DNA from: an uncultured Eubacteriales bacterium
GTDB taxonomy: Bacteria > Bacillota > Clostridia > Christensenellales > Aristaeellaceae
DNA: 34,901 bases
NCBI GenBank assembly: GCA_900316415.1
Contig: ONCV01000025.1
Coordinates: 1-34,901, forward strand
Reading direction: 5' to 3'
Below, one piece after another: positions 20,883 through 29,614 of the stretch. The notes under the pieces are model-generated. The model worked only from the letters and a program-made list of their open reading frames with translations, did no database searches and was not told the DNA's origin. Both the position numbers and the translations under genes were made by a program. Each line of letters begins with the position of its first letter. The first letter of the stretch is position 1.

Positions 20883-22484
20883 TCAATGCTTTTTCTTCGC
20901 TTTCCGGGCGGACAGGCCCCGGCTGATTCCGATCAGAATCCAGATGCCGGCGAGGGCCCCCAGCAGGATCTTCGATTCCACGGGAATCTCCGCCTGCGCC
21001 GCGCCGGCGGCGGCGCCCTCCGTTCCGGCGGCCTGCAGCTGATCCAGGTGGTACAGGCTCCGCATGTCGCTGAACAGGGTTTCCAGGAAGGCGTCGTTCA
21101 TTTCCTTCTTCCGCCGGGCCGCCTTGGCGGTTTCCTCGATCATCTGGCCCGCCGCCTGGCGCAGGTCGGCGCTGCCGTTGAACACCGGGGTCACGAAGGT
21201 GTCAGCCATATGGTTCAGCAGCAGCTCGCTGGCCTCGATCTTGACCCGGTAATGCTCCCGGTTGTCCTCCCCCTTCCGGGCCAGATAGTCCCGGTATTCC
21301 GGGCTTTCCTGGGCCTTCAGGGTCACGGGCAGGTAGCCCTCCGTGCCGCTGTAGGCGATCTGCACCCCGTTGGTCAGCAGATACTGCACGAAGAGCCAGC
21401 TGGCCAGCACCTGCTGGCTGTCGTCCTTGGAGAAGACGCAGACGCTTGGCCCCTGGCTGATCATCCGGGGATGCTCCGGATCGAACTGGGGAATGGGGCG
21501 CACGGCGGTGGTAAAGGGCACCACCTGCTCCTTGTGGATGTCCAGCAGCGGCGCGTCCGATCCCATCCAGGTGGCGCCGGCGGTGGAATCAATGGCGAAG
21601 AGGCACTGCCCGGCGTTCAGGAAATTGCCGGGATAGCTGCTGATGCCGAAGGTCGAGAAGGCCCGGGTCTTCGCGTGCTCATAGACCTCCCGGAGCAAGC
21701 TCTCCGTCGTGTCGTTGAAGATCAGGATCTCCCCCGCGTCGGTGGAATAGCCCGCCCCCAGCTGCTTCAGCATGGAGATCATCATGTTGTCCGTGCTCTT
21801 GTAGATGAAGGGGATCAGGGTCTTCTGGCCGTTCAGCAGGAAGTTCCCCTCCGCGTCCTTCGCCATGGCCTTCTCGGACACCTCCCAGATGAAGTCCCAG
21901 GTCAGGATGTCCGGCACCTCATAGCCCAGGGCCCGCACATAATCCTCATTGATGTAGCAGGCCTCCGTGGAGCGCATGTAGGGCAGGGCGTACTGCTTTC
22001 CGCCGATGACGCCCTCCGCCAGGAATTCCGGCACGATCTCCTCCCGGGTGGGCCCGTCAAACCGCAGCGCGCTGCCCCCCAGCCCGTACAGGGGATCGGC
22101 CATCAGGTCGTCCAGGGGCACCACCACGTTGTTCCCCGTCAGGTAGGTGGCGATGTGGTCCGGATAGGTGACGCAGACGTTGGGCGTCGTGTCCGTGGAG
22201 ATGTTGGTCAGCACGTCCCGGTAGATCTGGTTGTAGTCGGTATACAGGCGCATCGTCACCGTGATGTTCGGATACAGGGCCTGGAAATCCGCGATGGCCT
22301 GCTTGTAGATGTCCGTCTGGGTCTGGTTGGTGTCGTTCTTCGCCCAGAACACGATCTCCGTGGCCTTCGTATCGTCGAAGCTCTCCGGCACGGAGAAGCT
22401 CTCCCGGTTCACCTGATGATGGCAGGAGGCCAGAACCGTCAGGCACAGGAGCAGCGCGCAGCACAGCGCGATCTTCTTTCTCAT
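20883..22484 (-). CDS. Sugar ABC transporter substrate-binding protein with C-terminal membrane anchor
   Basis: This 533-aa extracellular binding protein is of the UgpB/MalE cluster (family 1). Residues 1-20 form a lipoprotein signal with lipobox LASC (Cys20). The body opens with ATEIVFWAKNDTN, includes ALPYMRSTEACYINEDYVRA (typical hinge region) and PSVCVFSKDD. It is longer than the usual ~430 aa. After an Ala/Gly-rich linker near residue 495 it ends with a hydrophobic helix (KILLGALAGIWILIGISRGL) and a basic tail, ARKAKKKH. Lipid and transmembrane anchoring together are unusual for this family. It is the last gene of loaP-ATPase-permease-permease-SBP; its ATG overlaps the permease stop (ATGA). 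The substrate is probably an oligosaccharide, not identified. Confidence 0.9.
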   Translation of the reverse strand: MRKKIALCCALLLCLTVLASCHHQVNRESFSVPESFDDTKATEIVFWAKNDTNQTQTDIYKQAIADFQALYPNITVTMRLYTDYNQIYRDVLTNISTDTTPNVCVTYPDHIATYLTGNNVVVPLDDLMADPLYGLGGSALRFDGPTREEIVPEFLAEGVIGGKQYALPYMRSTEACYINEDYVRALGYEVPDILTWDFIWEVSEKAMAKDAEGNFLLNGQKTLIPFIYKSTDNMMISMLKQLGAGYSTDAGEILIFNDTTESLLREVYEHAKTRAFSTFGISSYPGNFLNAGQCLFAIDSTAGATWMGSDAPLLDIHKEQVVPFTTAVRPIPQFDPEHPRMISQGPSVCVFSKDDSQQVLASWLFVQYLLTNGVQIAYSGTEGYLPVTLKAQESPEYRDYLARKGEDNREHYRVKIEASELLLNHMADTFVTPVFNGSADLRQAAGQMIEETAKAARRKKEMNDAFLETLFSDMRSLYHLDQLQAAGTEGAAAGAAQAEIPVESKILLGALAGIWILIGISRGLSARKAKKKH

Positions 22485-23326
22485 CCCTTGGTTCCCCCTC
22501 TCGATACCCCGGCCATGATCTTCTTCCGGAAGACCAGGAACAGCGCGATCAGCGGCACGCTGATCACCACCACCGCGGCCATCATGGCGGGGGTGTTCTC
22601 CCGGCCGAAGCCGCTTTCCCGGATCTGCTGGATGCCGTTGGAAACCAGGAAGTAATTTTGGTCATAGGTGATCAGCCTTGGCCAGACGTAGCTGTTCCAG
22701 CATTCGATCACCTTCAGGATCACGATGGTCACGATGGTGGGCTGGGCGATGGGGATCATGACCCGCAGCAGGTATTTCAGATCGCTGGTGCCGTCCACCT
22801 TCGCGGCCTTGTACAGTTCATCCGGAATGGATTCGAAGTTTTCCTTCAGCAGGTAGATGTAGAAGATGCTGGTCACCGAGGGCAGGATCAGACCCCAGTA
22901 GGTGTTCCGCATGTTCCAGTTCACGATGGTCACGTAATTGGTGATGATCACCAGCTCCGTGGGGATCATCATCAGGCTGAGGAAGAAGGCGAACACCGCG
23001 TTCTTGCCCCGGAACTCCAGCCGGGCAAAGGCGAAGGCCGCCGGCACGATCACCAGCATCATCAGCCCGGTGGTGGCCACGGTGAAGATCAGCGTGTTGA
23101 GGAAATACCGCCCCAGGGGCACCGTCGTGAAGGCGGAGACATAGTTCTCCAGGGTGGGGTTCGGGGTCCAGAAGCGGGGAATGTACTCGCTGTTGTAGGC
23201 CGCGAAGCTCTTCACGCTGGTCAGGATCATCCAGTAGAAGGGGAACAGCACGATCAGCGCCCAGATCACCAGGAAGAAGTAGATCAGGCCCAGCCCCAGG
23301 CGGCTGCTTTTTTTCTGCACGTTCAT
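22481..23326 (-). CDS. Sugar ABC transporter permease, MalG/UgpE type
   Basis: This 281-aa inner permease has six predicted membrane segments, beginning GLIYFFLVIWALIVLFPFYW. The EAA loop is seen as NFESIPDELYKAAKVDGTSD, which docks with the ATPase. It pairs with the MalF-type permease upstream to form the CUT1 importer. It lies 12 nt after that gene and overlaps the binding-protein gene by 4 nt. Confidence 0.93.
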   Translation of the reverse strand: MNVQKKSSRLGLGLIYFFLVIWALIVLFPFYWMILTSVKSFAAYNSEYIPRFWTPNPTLENYVSAFTTVPLGRYFLNTLIFTVATTGLMMLVIVPAAFAFARLEFRGKNAVFAFFLSLMMIPTELVIITNYVTIVNWNMRNTYWGLILPSVTSIFYIYLLKENFESIPDELYKAAKVDGTSDLKYLLRVMIPIAQPTIVTIVILKVIECWNSYVWPRLITYDQNYFLVSNGIQQIRESGFGRENTPAMMAAVVVISVPLIALFLVFRKKIMAGVSRGGTKG

Positions 23327-23338
23327 CCGCCCGCCCCC

Positions 23339-24235
23339 TTACACATACTGCACCGTCTTTTTGCTGACGGTCAGGTTGATATAGGTAATGGTGAAGACGA
23401 TGGCGAAGAGGATCAGGGCCGCAGCGGCCGCGTAGGAGGGATACCCGCCGGAGGAGCCGTACAGCATGTCGTACACATACCCCACGATGGTGTTCATCCC
23501 CGCGGCGTTCAGGTTGGTGCCGAAGAGGGCCACCTCATCGCTGTAGGCCTTGAAGGCGCCGATAAAGCCGGTGATGATCAGATAGAACACGGTGGAGGAG
23601 ATCATGGGCAGGGTGATCTTCCGGAAGATCCGGAAGGAGGACGCCCCGTCCACCTTCGCCGCCTTGTAGTAATCCGGGTTGACGCTGGCCAGGGCGCTGG
23701 TCATGATCAGGATCTTGAAGGGCATGACCACCCAGACCGTATAGAAGCACATGACGAACATCTTCGCCCAGTAGGGGCCCTCGATGAAGTCCACGCCGCC
23801 CAGGCCCAGCTTTCCCAGCAGCAGGTTCACCAGGCCCTCGGTGTAGTCCGTTTTGCGGAACAGGATCATGAACACCAGGCCCACCGCCAGGGTATTGGTC
23901 ACATAGGGCAGGAAGTAGATCGTCTGGAACGCGTTCTGCAGCTTTTTGATGGAGCTGAGCCCCAGGCTGATCAGCAGGGAGACCCCCGTGCTGACCGGCA
24001 CGGTGATGATCACGATCAGGAAGGTGTTCTTCACCGCCTGCACGAAATACGGATCGCTCAGCACGTACCGGAAATTCGCCAGGCCGATGCCGGTGGCCTC
24101 CCCCTGGGCGAAGCTGTAGTTCTCCTCCAGGGCGTAGACGCACACGTCGATCAGCGGATAGACCATGAACACCGCCAGGAACGCGATGGCGGGCAGCAGG
24201 TACAGCCAGGCCTTCCAGTTGTTCTTCGTCTTCAT
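23339..24235 (-). CDS. Sugar ABC transporter permease, MalF/UgpA type
   Basis: This 298-aa permease starts with a basic cytoplasmic tail and a first helix (LYLLPAIAFLAVFMVYPLID) and has about six membrane segments. Its EAA motif is SVNPDYYKAAKVDGASSF. It is the heterodimer partner of the MalG-type subunit. Its ATG overlaps the stop of the ATPase gene by 4 nt. Confidence 0.93.
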   Translation of the reverse strand: MKTKNNWKAWLYLLPAIAFLAVFMVYPLIDVCVYALEENYSFAQGEATGIGLANFRYVLSDPYFVQAVKNTFLIVIITVPVSTGVSLLISLGLSSIKKLQNAFQTIYFLPYVTNTLAVGLVFMILFRKTDYTEGLVNLLLGKLGLGGVDFIEGPYWAKMFVMCFYTVWVVMPFKILIMTSALASVNPDYYKAAKVDGASSFRIFRKITLPMISSTVFYLIITGFIGAFKAYSDEVALFGTNLNAAGMNTIVGYVYDMLYGSSGGYPSYAAAAALILFAIVFTITYINLTVSKKTVQYV

Positions 24236-25317
24236 CGCCGCGCCTCGCTCTCCCGGTCAAACACGTGCACCTTGGCGGGCTTCAGCCGGAAGCGGACCGT
24301 TTCCCCGCGGATGCTGTTCCGGTCCTCCGAGGGAATGATCGCCCGGATGTTCCGCCCGGTCATCTTCCCGTGAGTGCAGACCACGCTGACGTCCCGCCCC
24401 ATGACCTCGACCCGGTCCAGGGCGCAGGTGAAGGGCCCGTTTTCGTCCAGCAGGAAGCCCTCCGGCCGGATGCCGACCCAGACGGGGCCGTCGGCCTTGC
24501 CCGGCATGTCCAGCACCGCCTCTTCGCCGATGAACAGCCGGCCGCCCCGCAGCTCGCCCTCCAGCACGTTGATGGCCGGGGTGCCCAGGAACTGGGCCAC
24601 GAACAGGTTCACCGGATCGTCGTAGACCTCCTGGGGCTTGCCGATCTGGTTCACGACGCCGTCCTTCATGACGATGATCAGGTCGGAGATGCTCATGGCC
24701 TCCTCCTGGTCATGGGTGACGAAGATGGTGGTCACCCCGGTGTCCCGCTGGATGCGGCGCAGCTCCTCCCGGGTCTGCAGGCGCAGGCGGGCGTCCAGGT
24801 TGCTCAGGGGCTCGTCCAGCAGCAGCACGTTGGGAATCTTCACCAGGGCCCGGGCGATGGCCACCCGCTGCTGCTGCCCGCCGGAAAGCTCCTTCGGCTT
24901 GCGCTCCATGAGCGGATCGATCTGCACCAGCCGGGCCGCCTCCAGCGCCTTCTCATGCATGGCTTCCTTCGTCATCTTCTGCTTCCCCTTCAGGTTCTGC
25001 AGGGGGAAGATGATGTTCTCCTCCACCGTCAGATGGGGATACAGCGCGTAGTTCTGGAACACCAGCCCCACGCCCCGCTCCTCCGGCGGCAGCCGGGTCA
25101 CATCCTGATCCCCGAACAGGATCCGGCCCTCGGAGGGCGTCTCCAGCCCGCTGATCAGGTTCAGCGTCGTGCTCTTTCCGCAGCCGCTGGGGCCCAGCAG
25201 GCCCACCAGCTGCCCGTCGGGAATCTCGAAACAGAAGTTGTTGACGGCAATCACGTCCCTGCCCTTCTCCGTCCGGGAGGCAAAGCGCTTGGTCAGGTTT
25301 TCCAGCAGTACCCTCAT
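24232..25317 (-). CDS. ABC transporter ATPase, MsmX/UgpC type
   Basis: This 361-aa CUT1 sugar-importer ATPase has Walker A GPSGCGKST, signature LSGGQQQRVAIARAL, Walker B NVLLLDEPLSNLD, the switch His in FVTHDQEEAM, and a C-terminal TOBE/regulatory domain (VWVGIRPEGF). Unlike the single shared MsmX of many Bacillota, this ATPase is encoded with its own permeases. The start at 25317 is fixed by the 4-nt overlap with the loaP stop codon; longer in-frame starts would lie inside loaP. Confidence 0.93.
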   Translation of the reverse strand: MRVLLENLTKRFASRTEKGRDVIAVNNFCFEIPDGQLVGLLGPSGCGKSTTLNLISGLETPSEGRILFGDQDVTRLPPEERGVGLVFQNYALYPHLTVEENIIFPLQNLKGKQKMTKEAMHEKALEAARLVQIDPLMERKPKELSGGQQQRVAIARALVKIPNVLLLDEPLSNLDARLRLQTREELRRIQRDTGVTTIFVTHDQEEAMSISDLIIVMKDGVVNQIGKPQEVYDDPVNLFVAQFLGTPAINVLEGELRGGRLFIGEEAVLDMPGKADGPVWVGIRPEGFLLDENGPFTCALDRVEVMGRDVSVVCTHGKMTGRNIRAIIPSEDRNSIRGETVRFRLKPAKVHVFDRESEARR

Positions 25318-26021
25318 GATTCCTTTTCCCCCTCCGTGATTCTGTTCTCCGGGTTCTCCCCGTCCTCCGACGCTTCCCGCTCCTGTTCCGACCAGCGGCG
25401 CAGGGCCTCCCGGTCGATCTCCTCCGCCGCGTCCTCCGCGAAATCCGGCGTCCAGGCGGTCAGCCACTCATCCGTTTCGTCGTCGATCATTTCCTCCGCC
25501 GGGCTCAGCGGCTTCCCATCGTCCCCCAGCAGCTGATAGTTCATGTACAGGAACTTGGTCTGGCCCATCAGCTCCACCCGGATCTTCACCAGGCGCTTGC
25601 GCTTATCCACGGCCACCACCTCGCCGTGCAGCGTGCGCAGCAGGCTGTCCGTGATCTGGATCAGGCCCTCTTCGTCCACCGCGTCCAGGATGTCCAGCTT
25701 CCCGTCCAGCTCCGAAAAGGTCCGGGCGAATTCCAGATCGTTCCCCCGCAGGTATCCGTCCGGCTCCCGGTCGTACCGCAGCACCCGCAGCACATGCTCG
25801 GTGTAATAGTACCTTCCGGGGGGAATCTCCTCGTCCGCGTACACGAACACATAGCCCGGCAGCAGCCGGACCCGGTCCCGGTGCCACACGCCCCGGACCT
25901 TCCGGATCCGGACCCGCTGCGGATAGAGCACGCGGCCCAGGCCCCGGACCTCCAGCAGTCGCCGGACCACGGCCTCCTGCCCGGTTTCCACCATCAGGCA
26001 GCGGACATACTTTCCCTCCAA
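25314..26021 (-). CDS. loaP: NusG paralogue, LoaP-like antiterminator with acidic tail
   Basis: This 235-aa protein has an NGN domain (about residues 1-105: KYVRCLMVETGQEAVVRRLL, RLLPGYVFVY), a KOW motif (about 125-165: LHGEVVAVDKRKRLVKIRVE) and an unusual strongly acidic C-terminal tail (about 170-235). The ETG start of the NGN domain, the LLPGYVFV block and the DKRKR KOW core point to the LoaP subgroup rather than house-keeping NusG. LoaP proteins promote processive antitermination of the operon they head, loading through an RNA hairpin in the leader. The start codon is TTG with AGGAGGT 6 nt upstream. It is translationally coupled to the sugar ABC genes. A 9-bp hairpin lies in its leader (26064-26088). 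Confidence 0.8.
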   Translation of the reverse strand: MEGKYVRCLMVETGQEAVVRRLLEVRGLGRVLYPQRVRIRKVRGVWHRDRVRLLPGYVFVYADEEIPPGRYYYTEHVLRVLRYDREPDGYLRGNDLEFARTFSELDGKLDILDAVDEEGLIQITDSLLRTLHGEVVAVDKRKRLVKIRVELMGQTKFLYMNYQLLGDDGKPLSPAEEMIDDETDEWLTAWTPDFAEDAAEEIDREALRRWSEQEREASEDGENPENRITEGEKES

Positions 26022-26063
26022 GGGGGCACCTCCTGTTTCCAGCCGCTCGGCCGAATCAAATTT

Positions 26064-26088
26064 CGCCGCAGGAAAACTCCCTGCGGCG
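26064..26088 (-). promoter_or_regulatory. Leader hairpin upstream of loaP
   Basis: A 9-bp perfect stem, CGCCGCAGG / CCTGCGGCG on the minus strand, with a 7-nt loop (GAGTTTT), is followed by AAATTTGATT. The U-run is too broken for a strong terminator. It could be a weak terminator after the peptidoglycan-binding gene or the loading element for LoaP. I see no promoter between it and the upstream gene. Confidence 0.5.
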
Positions 26089-26130
26089 TCGGATGGCTTC
26101 CCGTTCTCCCGCTTCCCCTCCGCCCCGCGG

Positions 26131-26592
26131 TCAGGGGGCCGGCTCCGTTTCCTCCGCCGGGGCTTCCGTCTCCTCCGGCGCCCAGGGCCGGGCGTCCGCG
26201 GAGAAAAGAACCGTCCGGGTTTCCGTGCCGACGATGCCGTCCGCGCCGAGGCCGTTCCGCTTCTGGAAGGCGGTCACCGCCTCCCGGGTGGCCGCGCCGT
26301 ACTGGCCGTCGATCTCCGCCGTGTAGTATCCCAGGGTGTACAGCCGGCTCTGCAGGTCCTTCACGTCCTGGCCGGTCATGCCCGCCCGCAGCACCGGCTC
26401 CGCCGTCGGAAGGGCGGGATCCGGCGTCTCCGCCAGCACGCTGGCGGGCCAGGCCGGCTCCGGCGTCGGGGTCAGGCTCATCTCCAGCCGCACGGCCCCG
26501 ATGGTGGGAATCAGCTGTCCGATCAGGATCCCCAGCCCCAGGAGCAGCACCCCCAGCACCGCCAGCCCGGCGATGGTCTTCGGATTTCGCAT
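26131..26592 (-). CDS. Membrane-anchored peptidoglycan-binding (PG_binding_1) protein
   Basis: This 153-aa protein has one N-terminal membrane helix (about residues 7-32, LAVLGVLLLGLGILIGQLI). A Pro/Thr/Glu-rich extracellular linker (about 38-65) leads to one peptidoglycan-binding domain (about 70-130). That domain has the canonical features LRAGMTGQDVKDLQSRLYTLGYY, DGQYGAATREAVTAFQ and NGLGADGIVGTET (first listed motif spans residues about 68-90). A short acidic tail follows. It lacks a catalytic domain, so it is probably a wall-binding partner. It lies 30 nt after degV. Confidence 0.87.
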   Translation of the reverse strand: MRNPKTIAGLAVLGVLLLGLGILIGQLIPTIGAVRLEMSLTPTPEPAWPASVLAETPDPALPTAEPVLRAGMTGQDVKDLQSRLYTLGYYTAEIDGQYGAATREAVTAFQKRNGLGADGIVGTETRTVLFSADARPWAPEETEAPAEETEPAP

Positions 26593-26622
26593 CTCGCTCT
26601 CCCCCCGGCCCCGCCGGCCCGC

Positions 26623-27462
26623 TTATTTCCTCATGAACAGAATGCCCAGGGTGTTGGGCCCGCAGTGCACGCTGACGGTGCTCCCGGCGGTGGTTTCCAG
26701 GATCTCCCGGAAATGCCCGTATTCCTTCAGGCATTCCACGGCGAAGTCCGTCATCCCCTCCTCGCAGGGGGAATGGGTGACGAACACCCGCTTGTAATCC
26801 ACGTCCTCGATTTCCTTCAGCACGTCCCGGATATAGTGCTTCAGGTAATGCTCATAGGATCCGCGGTATTTCTTCCCGGGATACATCCTGCCGCCCCGGA
26901 CCTCGATCTCCGGCCGGATCCGCAGCATCTTGGCGCCCAGGGCTTCCAGCCCGCTGCAGCGCCCGCCCCGGTACAGGTATCCGATGTCCTGCACGGTGAA
27001 GGTGGCCACCACCTTCTCCGTCCGCTCCGTCACCGCGTGATAGATCTCCTCCGCGGTCCGGCCCATGGCGGCCATCTCGCAGGCCTCCAGCACCAGCAGG
27101 CCGATGCCCGTACTCAGGTTCCGGCTGTCCACCACCCAGATGTTGCCCAGCCGCTGGGCCACCTCGCAGGCGTCCGCGTAGCAGGAGCTCATGTCCCGGC
27201 TGATGCAGAAGTGCACGATGGTCTCGTTTTCCTTCAGCAGTTCCCGGAACAGCTCCTCGTATTCAAACTGGTTCACCGCCGCCGTCTGGACCTTTTTCCC
27301 CTGATCCACGGCGCGGAAGATGTTCTCCGGCGTCACGTCCACGCCGTCCTTGTAGCTGTGCCCGTCAATGATCACGCTCAGCGGCGAGATGGTCACCTGA
27401 TATTTTTCCACCAGCTCCGGGCTCAGGTCGCAGGTGGAGTCCGCCGATATCTTTACCTTCAT
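26623..27462 (-). CDS. DegV-family fatty-acid-binding protein
   Basis: This 279-aa DegV/FakB-like protein binds an acyl chain and, in the FakAB system, presents it to the FakA kinase. The N-terminal ADSTCDLS holds the carboxylate-binding Ser/Thr, GHSYKDGVDVTPE is the usual second block, and YLYRGGRCSGLEA is the conserved C-domain loop. No fakA is in the window. The start at 27462 has GGAAAGGA about 10 nt upstream; the frame open further upstream runs antisense to the transporter genes' leader and is rejected. It has its own promoter (27514-27542), and the PG-binding and loaP genes may be read through from it. Confidence 0.9.
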   Translation of the reverse strand: MKVKISADSTCDLSPELVEKYQVTISPLSVIIDGHSYKDGVDVTPENIFRAVDQGKKVQTAAVNQFEYEELFRELLKENETIVHFCISRDMSSCYADACEVAQRLGNIWVVDSRNLSTGIGLLVLEACEMAAMGRTAEEIYHAVTERTEKVVATFTVQDIGYLYRGGRCSGLEALGAKMLRIRPEIEVRGGRMYPGKKYRGSYEHYLKHYIRDVLKEIEDVDYKRVFVTHSPCEEGMTDFAVECLKEYGHFREILETTAGSTVSVHCGPNTLGILFMRK

Positions 27463-27502
27463 CGTCTGTGATTCCTTTCCCCTCCGCGCCTGAAGCGGCG
27501 GA

Positions 27503-27542
27503 AGCCGGGGAGTATTATACCCCCGGCTCCCTGAAAACGCAA
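27503..27542 (-). promoter_or_regulatory. Promoter of degV with the -10 inside an inverted repeat
   Basis: TTGCGT (27542-27537), 17 nt and TATAAT (27519-27514) form a good promoter starting right at the 3' end of the upstream permease gene. An 8-bp inverted repeat AGCCGGGG / CCCCGGCT (27503-27510 and 27521-27528) brackets the -10, which lies in the 10-nt spacer. It may be an operator or double as a weak terminator for the upstream operon; there is no T-run. Confidence 0.65.
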
Positions 27543-27545
27543 TGT

Positions 27546-28499
27546 TTATCTTTCCTCCCGGAAGTAGCTCAGGCCCAGGCTGGCCGGGGGCTGATTCTCC
27601 CGCTTGTTGCGGATGCTGGTCACGATCAGCACCAGGATGGTCACCGCGTAGGGCAGCATCTTCATCAGCGGCTTGGCCGCCATGGTCACCTGAATGCCCG
27701 GAACGTTGGCGATATAGCTGGAGCAGGAGAACAGCAGGCCGAACACCGTGGAGCCCAGAATGGTCAGGTGCGGCCGCCACAGGGCGAAGATGACCAGCGC
27801 GATGCTCAGCCATCCGAAGGCCTCCAGGCTCAGATACGCCTCCTGGGACGCCATGTAGTCGATGATGTAGTAAAACCCGCCCAGGCCGGCGATGCCGCTG
27901 CCGATCATGGTGGCCAGGTACTTGTACCGGGTCACGTTGATGCCCACCGCGTCCGCGGTGGCCGGGCTTTCGCCCACCGCCCGCAGGTTCAGGCCCGCCC
28001 GGGTGCGGAACAGCACCCAGCTGGCCAGGATCGCGATCGCCACGGCCAGGAAGAACAGCACCCCCAGCCGCTGCAGGCTGTCCGTCCGCCCCGCGAAGGG
28101 GAAGCGGAAGGCCTGCTTCGGGCCCACCAGGTACACCACCGGGTCGGCCTGCTTCATCAGGACCTTCATCAGCCCCGCGCCGAAGGTGGTCAGGGCCAGG
28201 CCGGTCACGTTCTGGTTGGCCCGCAGGGTCACGGTCAGGAAGGAGTAGATCAGCCCCATGGCCATGGCCGCGCAGAAGGAGCCCAGGATGCCCAGCAGCA
28301 CCACGGCCGCCCCGGGCAGCCCGCTGTTTCCGATCAGGTTCAGCATCAGGCATCCGCCCGCGCCGCCCATGCACATGATGCCGGGAATGCCCAGGTTCAG
28401 GTGCCCGGCCTTCTCGGTCAGGATCTCCCCCGTGGAGCCGTAGATGAACGTCGCGCCGAAGGCCAGGGAGTCAATGAAAAAATCCAGCCAGATATTCAT
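27546..28499 (-). CDS. Nucleoside ABC transporter permease (NupQ/BmpB-type)
   Basis: This 317-aa multi-helix permease of the branched-chain-like (BPD_transp_2) family is used by BMP-type purine nucleoside importers. Landmarks are TEKAGHLNLGIPGIMCMGGA near the N-terminus, RTRAGLNLRAVGESPATADA before the coupling region, and GGFYYIIDYMASQ. It is the last gene of the xpt-bmp-ATPase-permease-permease operon, overlapping the previous gene by 4 nt (ATGA). Confidence 0.9.
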   Translation of the reverse strand: MNIWLDFFIDSLAFGATFIYGSTGEILTEKAGHLNLGIPGIMCMGGAGGCLMLNLIGNSGLPGAAVVLLGILGSFCAAMAMGLIYSFLTVTLRANQNVTGLALTTFGAGLMKVLMKQADPVVYLVGPKQAFRFPFAGRTDSLQRLGVLFFLAVAIAILASWVLFRTRAGLNLRAVGESPATADAVGINVTRYKYLATMIGSGIAGLGGFYYIIDYMASQEAYLSLEAFGWLSIALVIFALWRPHLTILGSTVFGLLFSCSSYIANVPGIQVTMAAKPLMKMLPYAVTILVLIVTSIRNKRENQPPASLGLSYFREER

Positions 28500-29614
28500 T
28501 TGACGCTTTCCTCCTTCCCGCGGCCGCGGAAATGCAGCTGATAGTTGATGAAGAATTCGCTCCCGATGATGAAGAACAGGATGATGCCCACCACCACGTC
28601 CGGGAAGTCCGCCGCCACGCTGAAGTCCTGGCTGATCTGGGCCGCGCCGTGATCCAGCAGCGTCACCAGGCCGGAGGTCAGGATCATGCCCAGGGGATGG
28701 AATTTCGCCAGCCAGCAGACCATGATGGCCGTGAAGCCCTGGCCGCCCACGCTTTCGGTGGTGATGGTCTGGTCCAGTCCCGCGGCGATCAGGTATCCCG
28801 CCAGGCCGCACAGCGCGCCGCTGAGGATCATGGTCCGGATGATCACCTTCCCCACGCCGATGCCGACGTACCGGGCGGTGCGGACGCTCTCGCCCACCAC
28901 GTTGATCTCGTACCCGTGCTTGGAATAGTTCAGGTAGATATGCAGCGCGGCGGTCAGCAGCAGCGTCACCAGGATGATCACCAGGTATTCATGCCCGAAG
29001 GAGGGCAGCTTTCCGTATTTCAGCTTGCCCAGGTTGGAGGATCCGCTGGGCACCCAGATCACCAGGAAATAGGCGACGATATAGCTGGCCACATAGTTCA
29101 TCATCAGCGTGAACAGCGTTTCGTTGGTGTTCCACCGGGCCTTGAACAGCGCCGGAATCGCGCCCCACAGCGCGCCGCAGAGCAGCGAGGCCGCGAACAT
29201 CAGCACCAGCAGCAGCCCCTCCGGCATCCTGCCGCCGCCGTAGAAGGCCACGGCGATCGCGCCCAGGACGCCCATCAGCGTCTGGCCCTCCGCGCCGGTG
29301 TTCCAGAACCGCATCCGGAAGGCCGGGGTCAGCGCCAGGGAGATGCTCAGCAGGATCGCCAGATCCTTGAAGAATTTCCAGGTCTTCCGGGGCGTGGCGA
29401 AGCTGCCCTTGATAAAGGTGTAGTAGAATTCGCCGATCCGCTCCGGGTTCTTCTGCAGCTTTTCCACCAGCAGGAAGGCGGCGATGCCGCAGACCAGCAG
29501 CCCCAGCACCACGGCCAGGATCCGGATGCCCCAGGCCCGGATCGGATTCATGCCGGCCCGGCGGGTCAGGTGCACCAGGGGCTCCCGCACTTCCCTTTTC
29601 CGGTCATTCCTCAC
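28496..29614 (-). CDS. Nucleoside ABC transporter permease (NupP-type)
   Basis: This 372-aa BPD_transp_2 permease has a first helix at about residues 28-50 (ILAVVLGLLVCGIAAFLLVE), the block LTPAFRMRFWNTGAEGQTLM, and the C-terminal GQGFTAIMVCWLAKFHPLG. It is the partner of the downstream permease. The start is a GTG at 29614, with GGAGGGG upstream, overlapping the ATPase gene by 11 nt; an ATG a few bases on is out of frame. An internal Met (residue 22) is an alternative start. Confidence 0.9.
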   Translation of the reverse strand: MRNDRKREVREPLVHLTRRAGMNPIRAWGIRILAVVLGLLVCGIAAFLLVEKLQKNPERIGEFYYTFIKGSFATPRKTWKFFKDLAILLSISLALTPAFRMRFWNTGAEGQTLMGVLGAIAVAFYGGGRMPEGLLLVLMFAASLLCGALWGAIPALFKARWNTNETLFTLMMNYVASYIVAYFLVIWVPSGSSNLGKLKYGKLPSFGHEYLVIILVTLLLTAALHIYLNYSKHGYEINVVGESVRTARYVGIGVGKVIIRTMILSGALCGLAGYLIAAGLDQTITTESVGGQGFTAIMVCWLAKFHPLGMILTSGLVTLLDHGAAQISQDFSVAADFPDVVVGIILFFIIGSEFFINYQLHFRGRGKEESVK

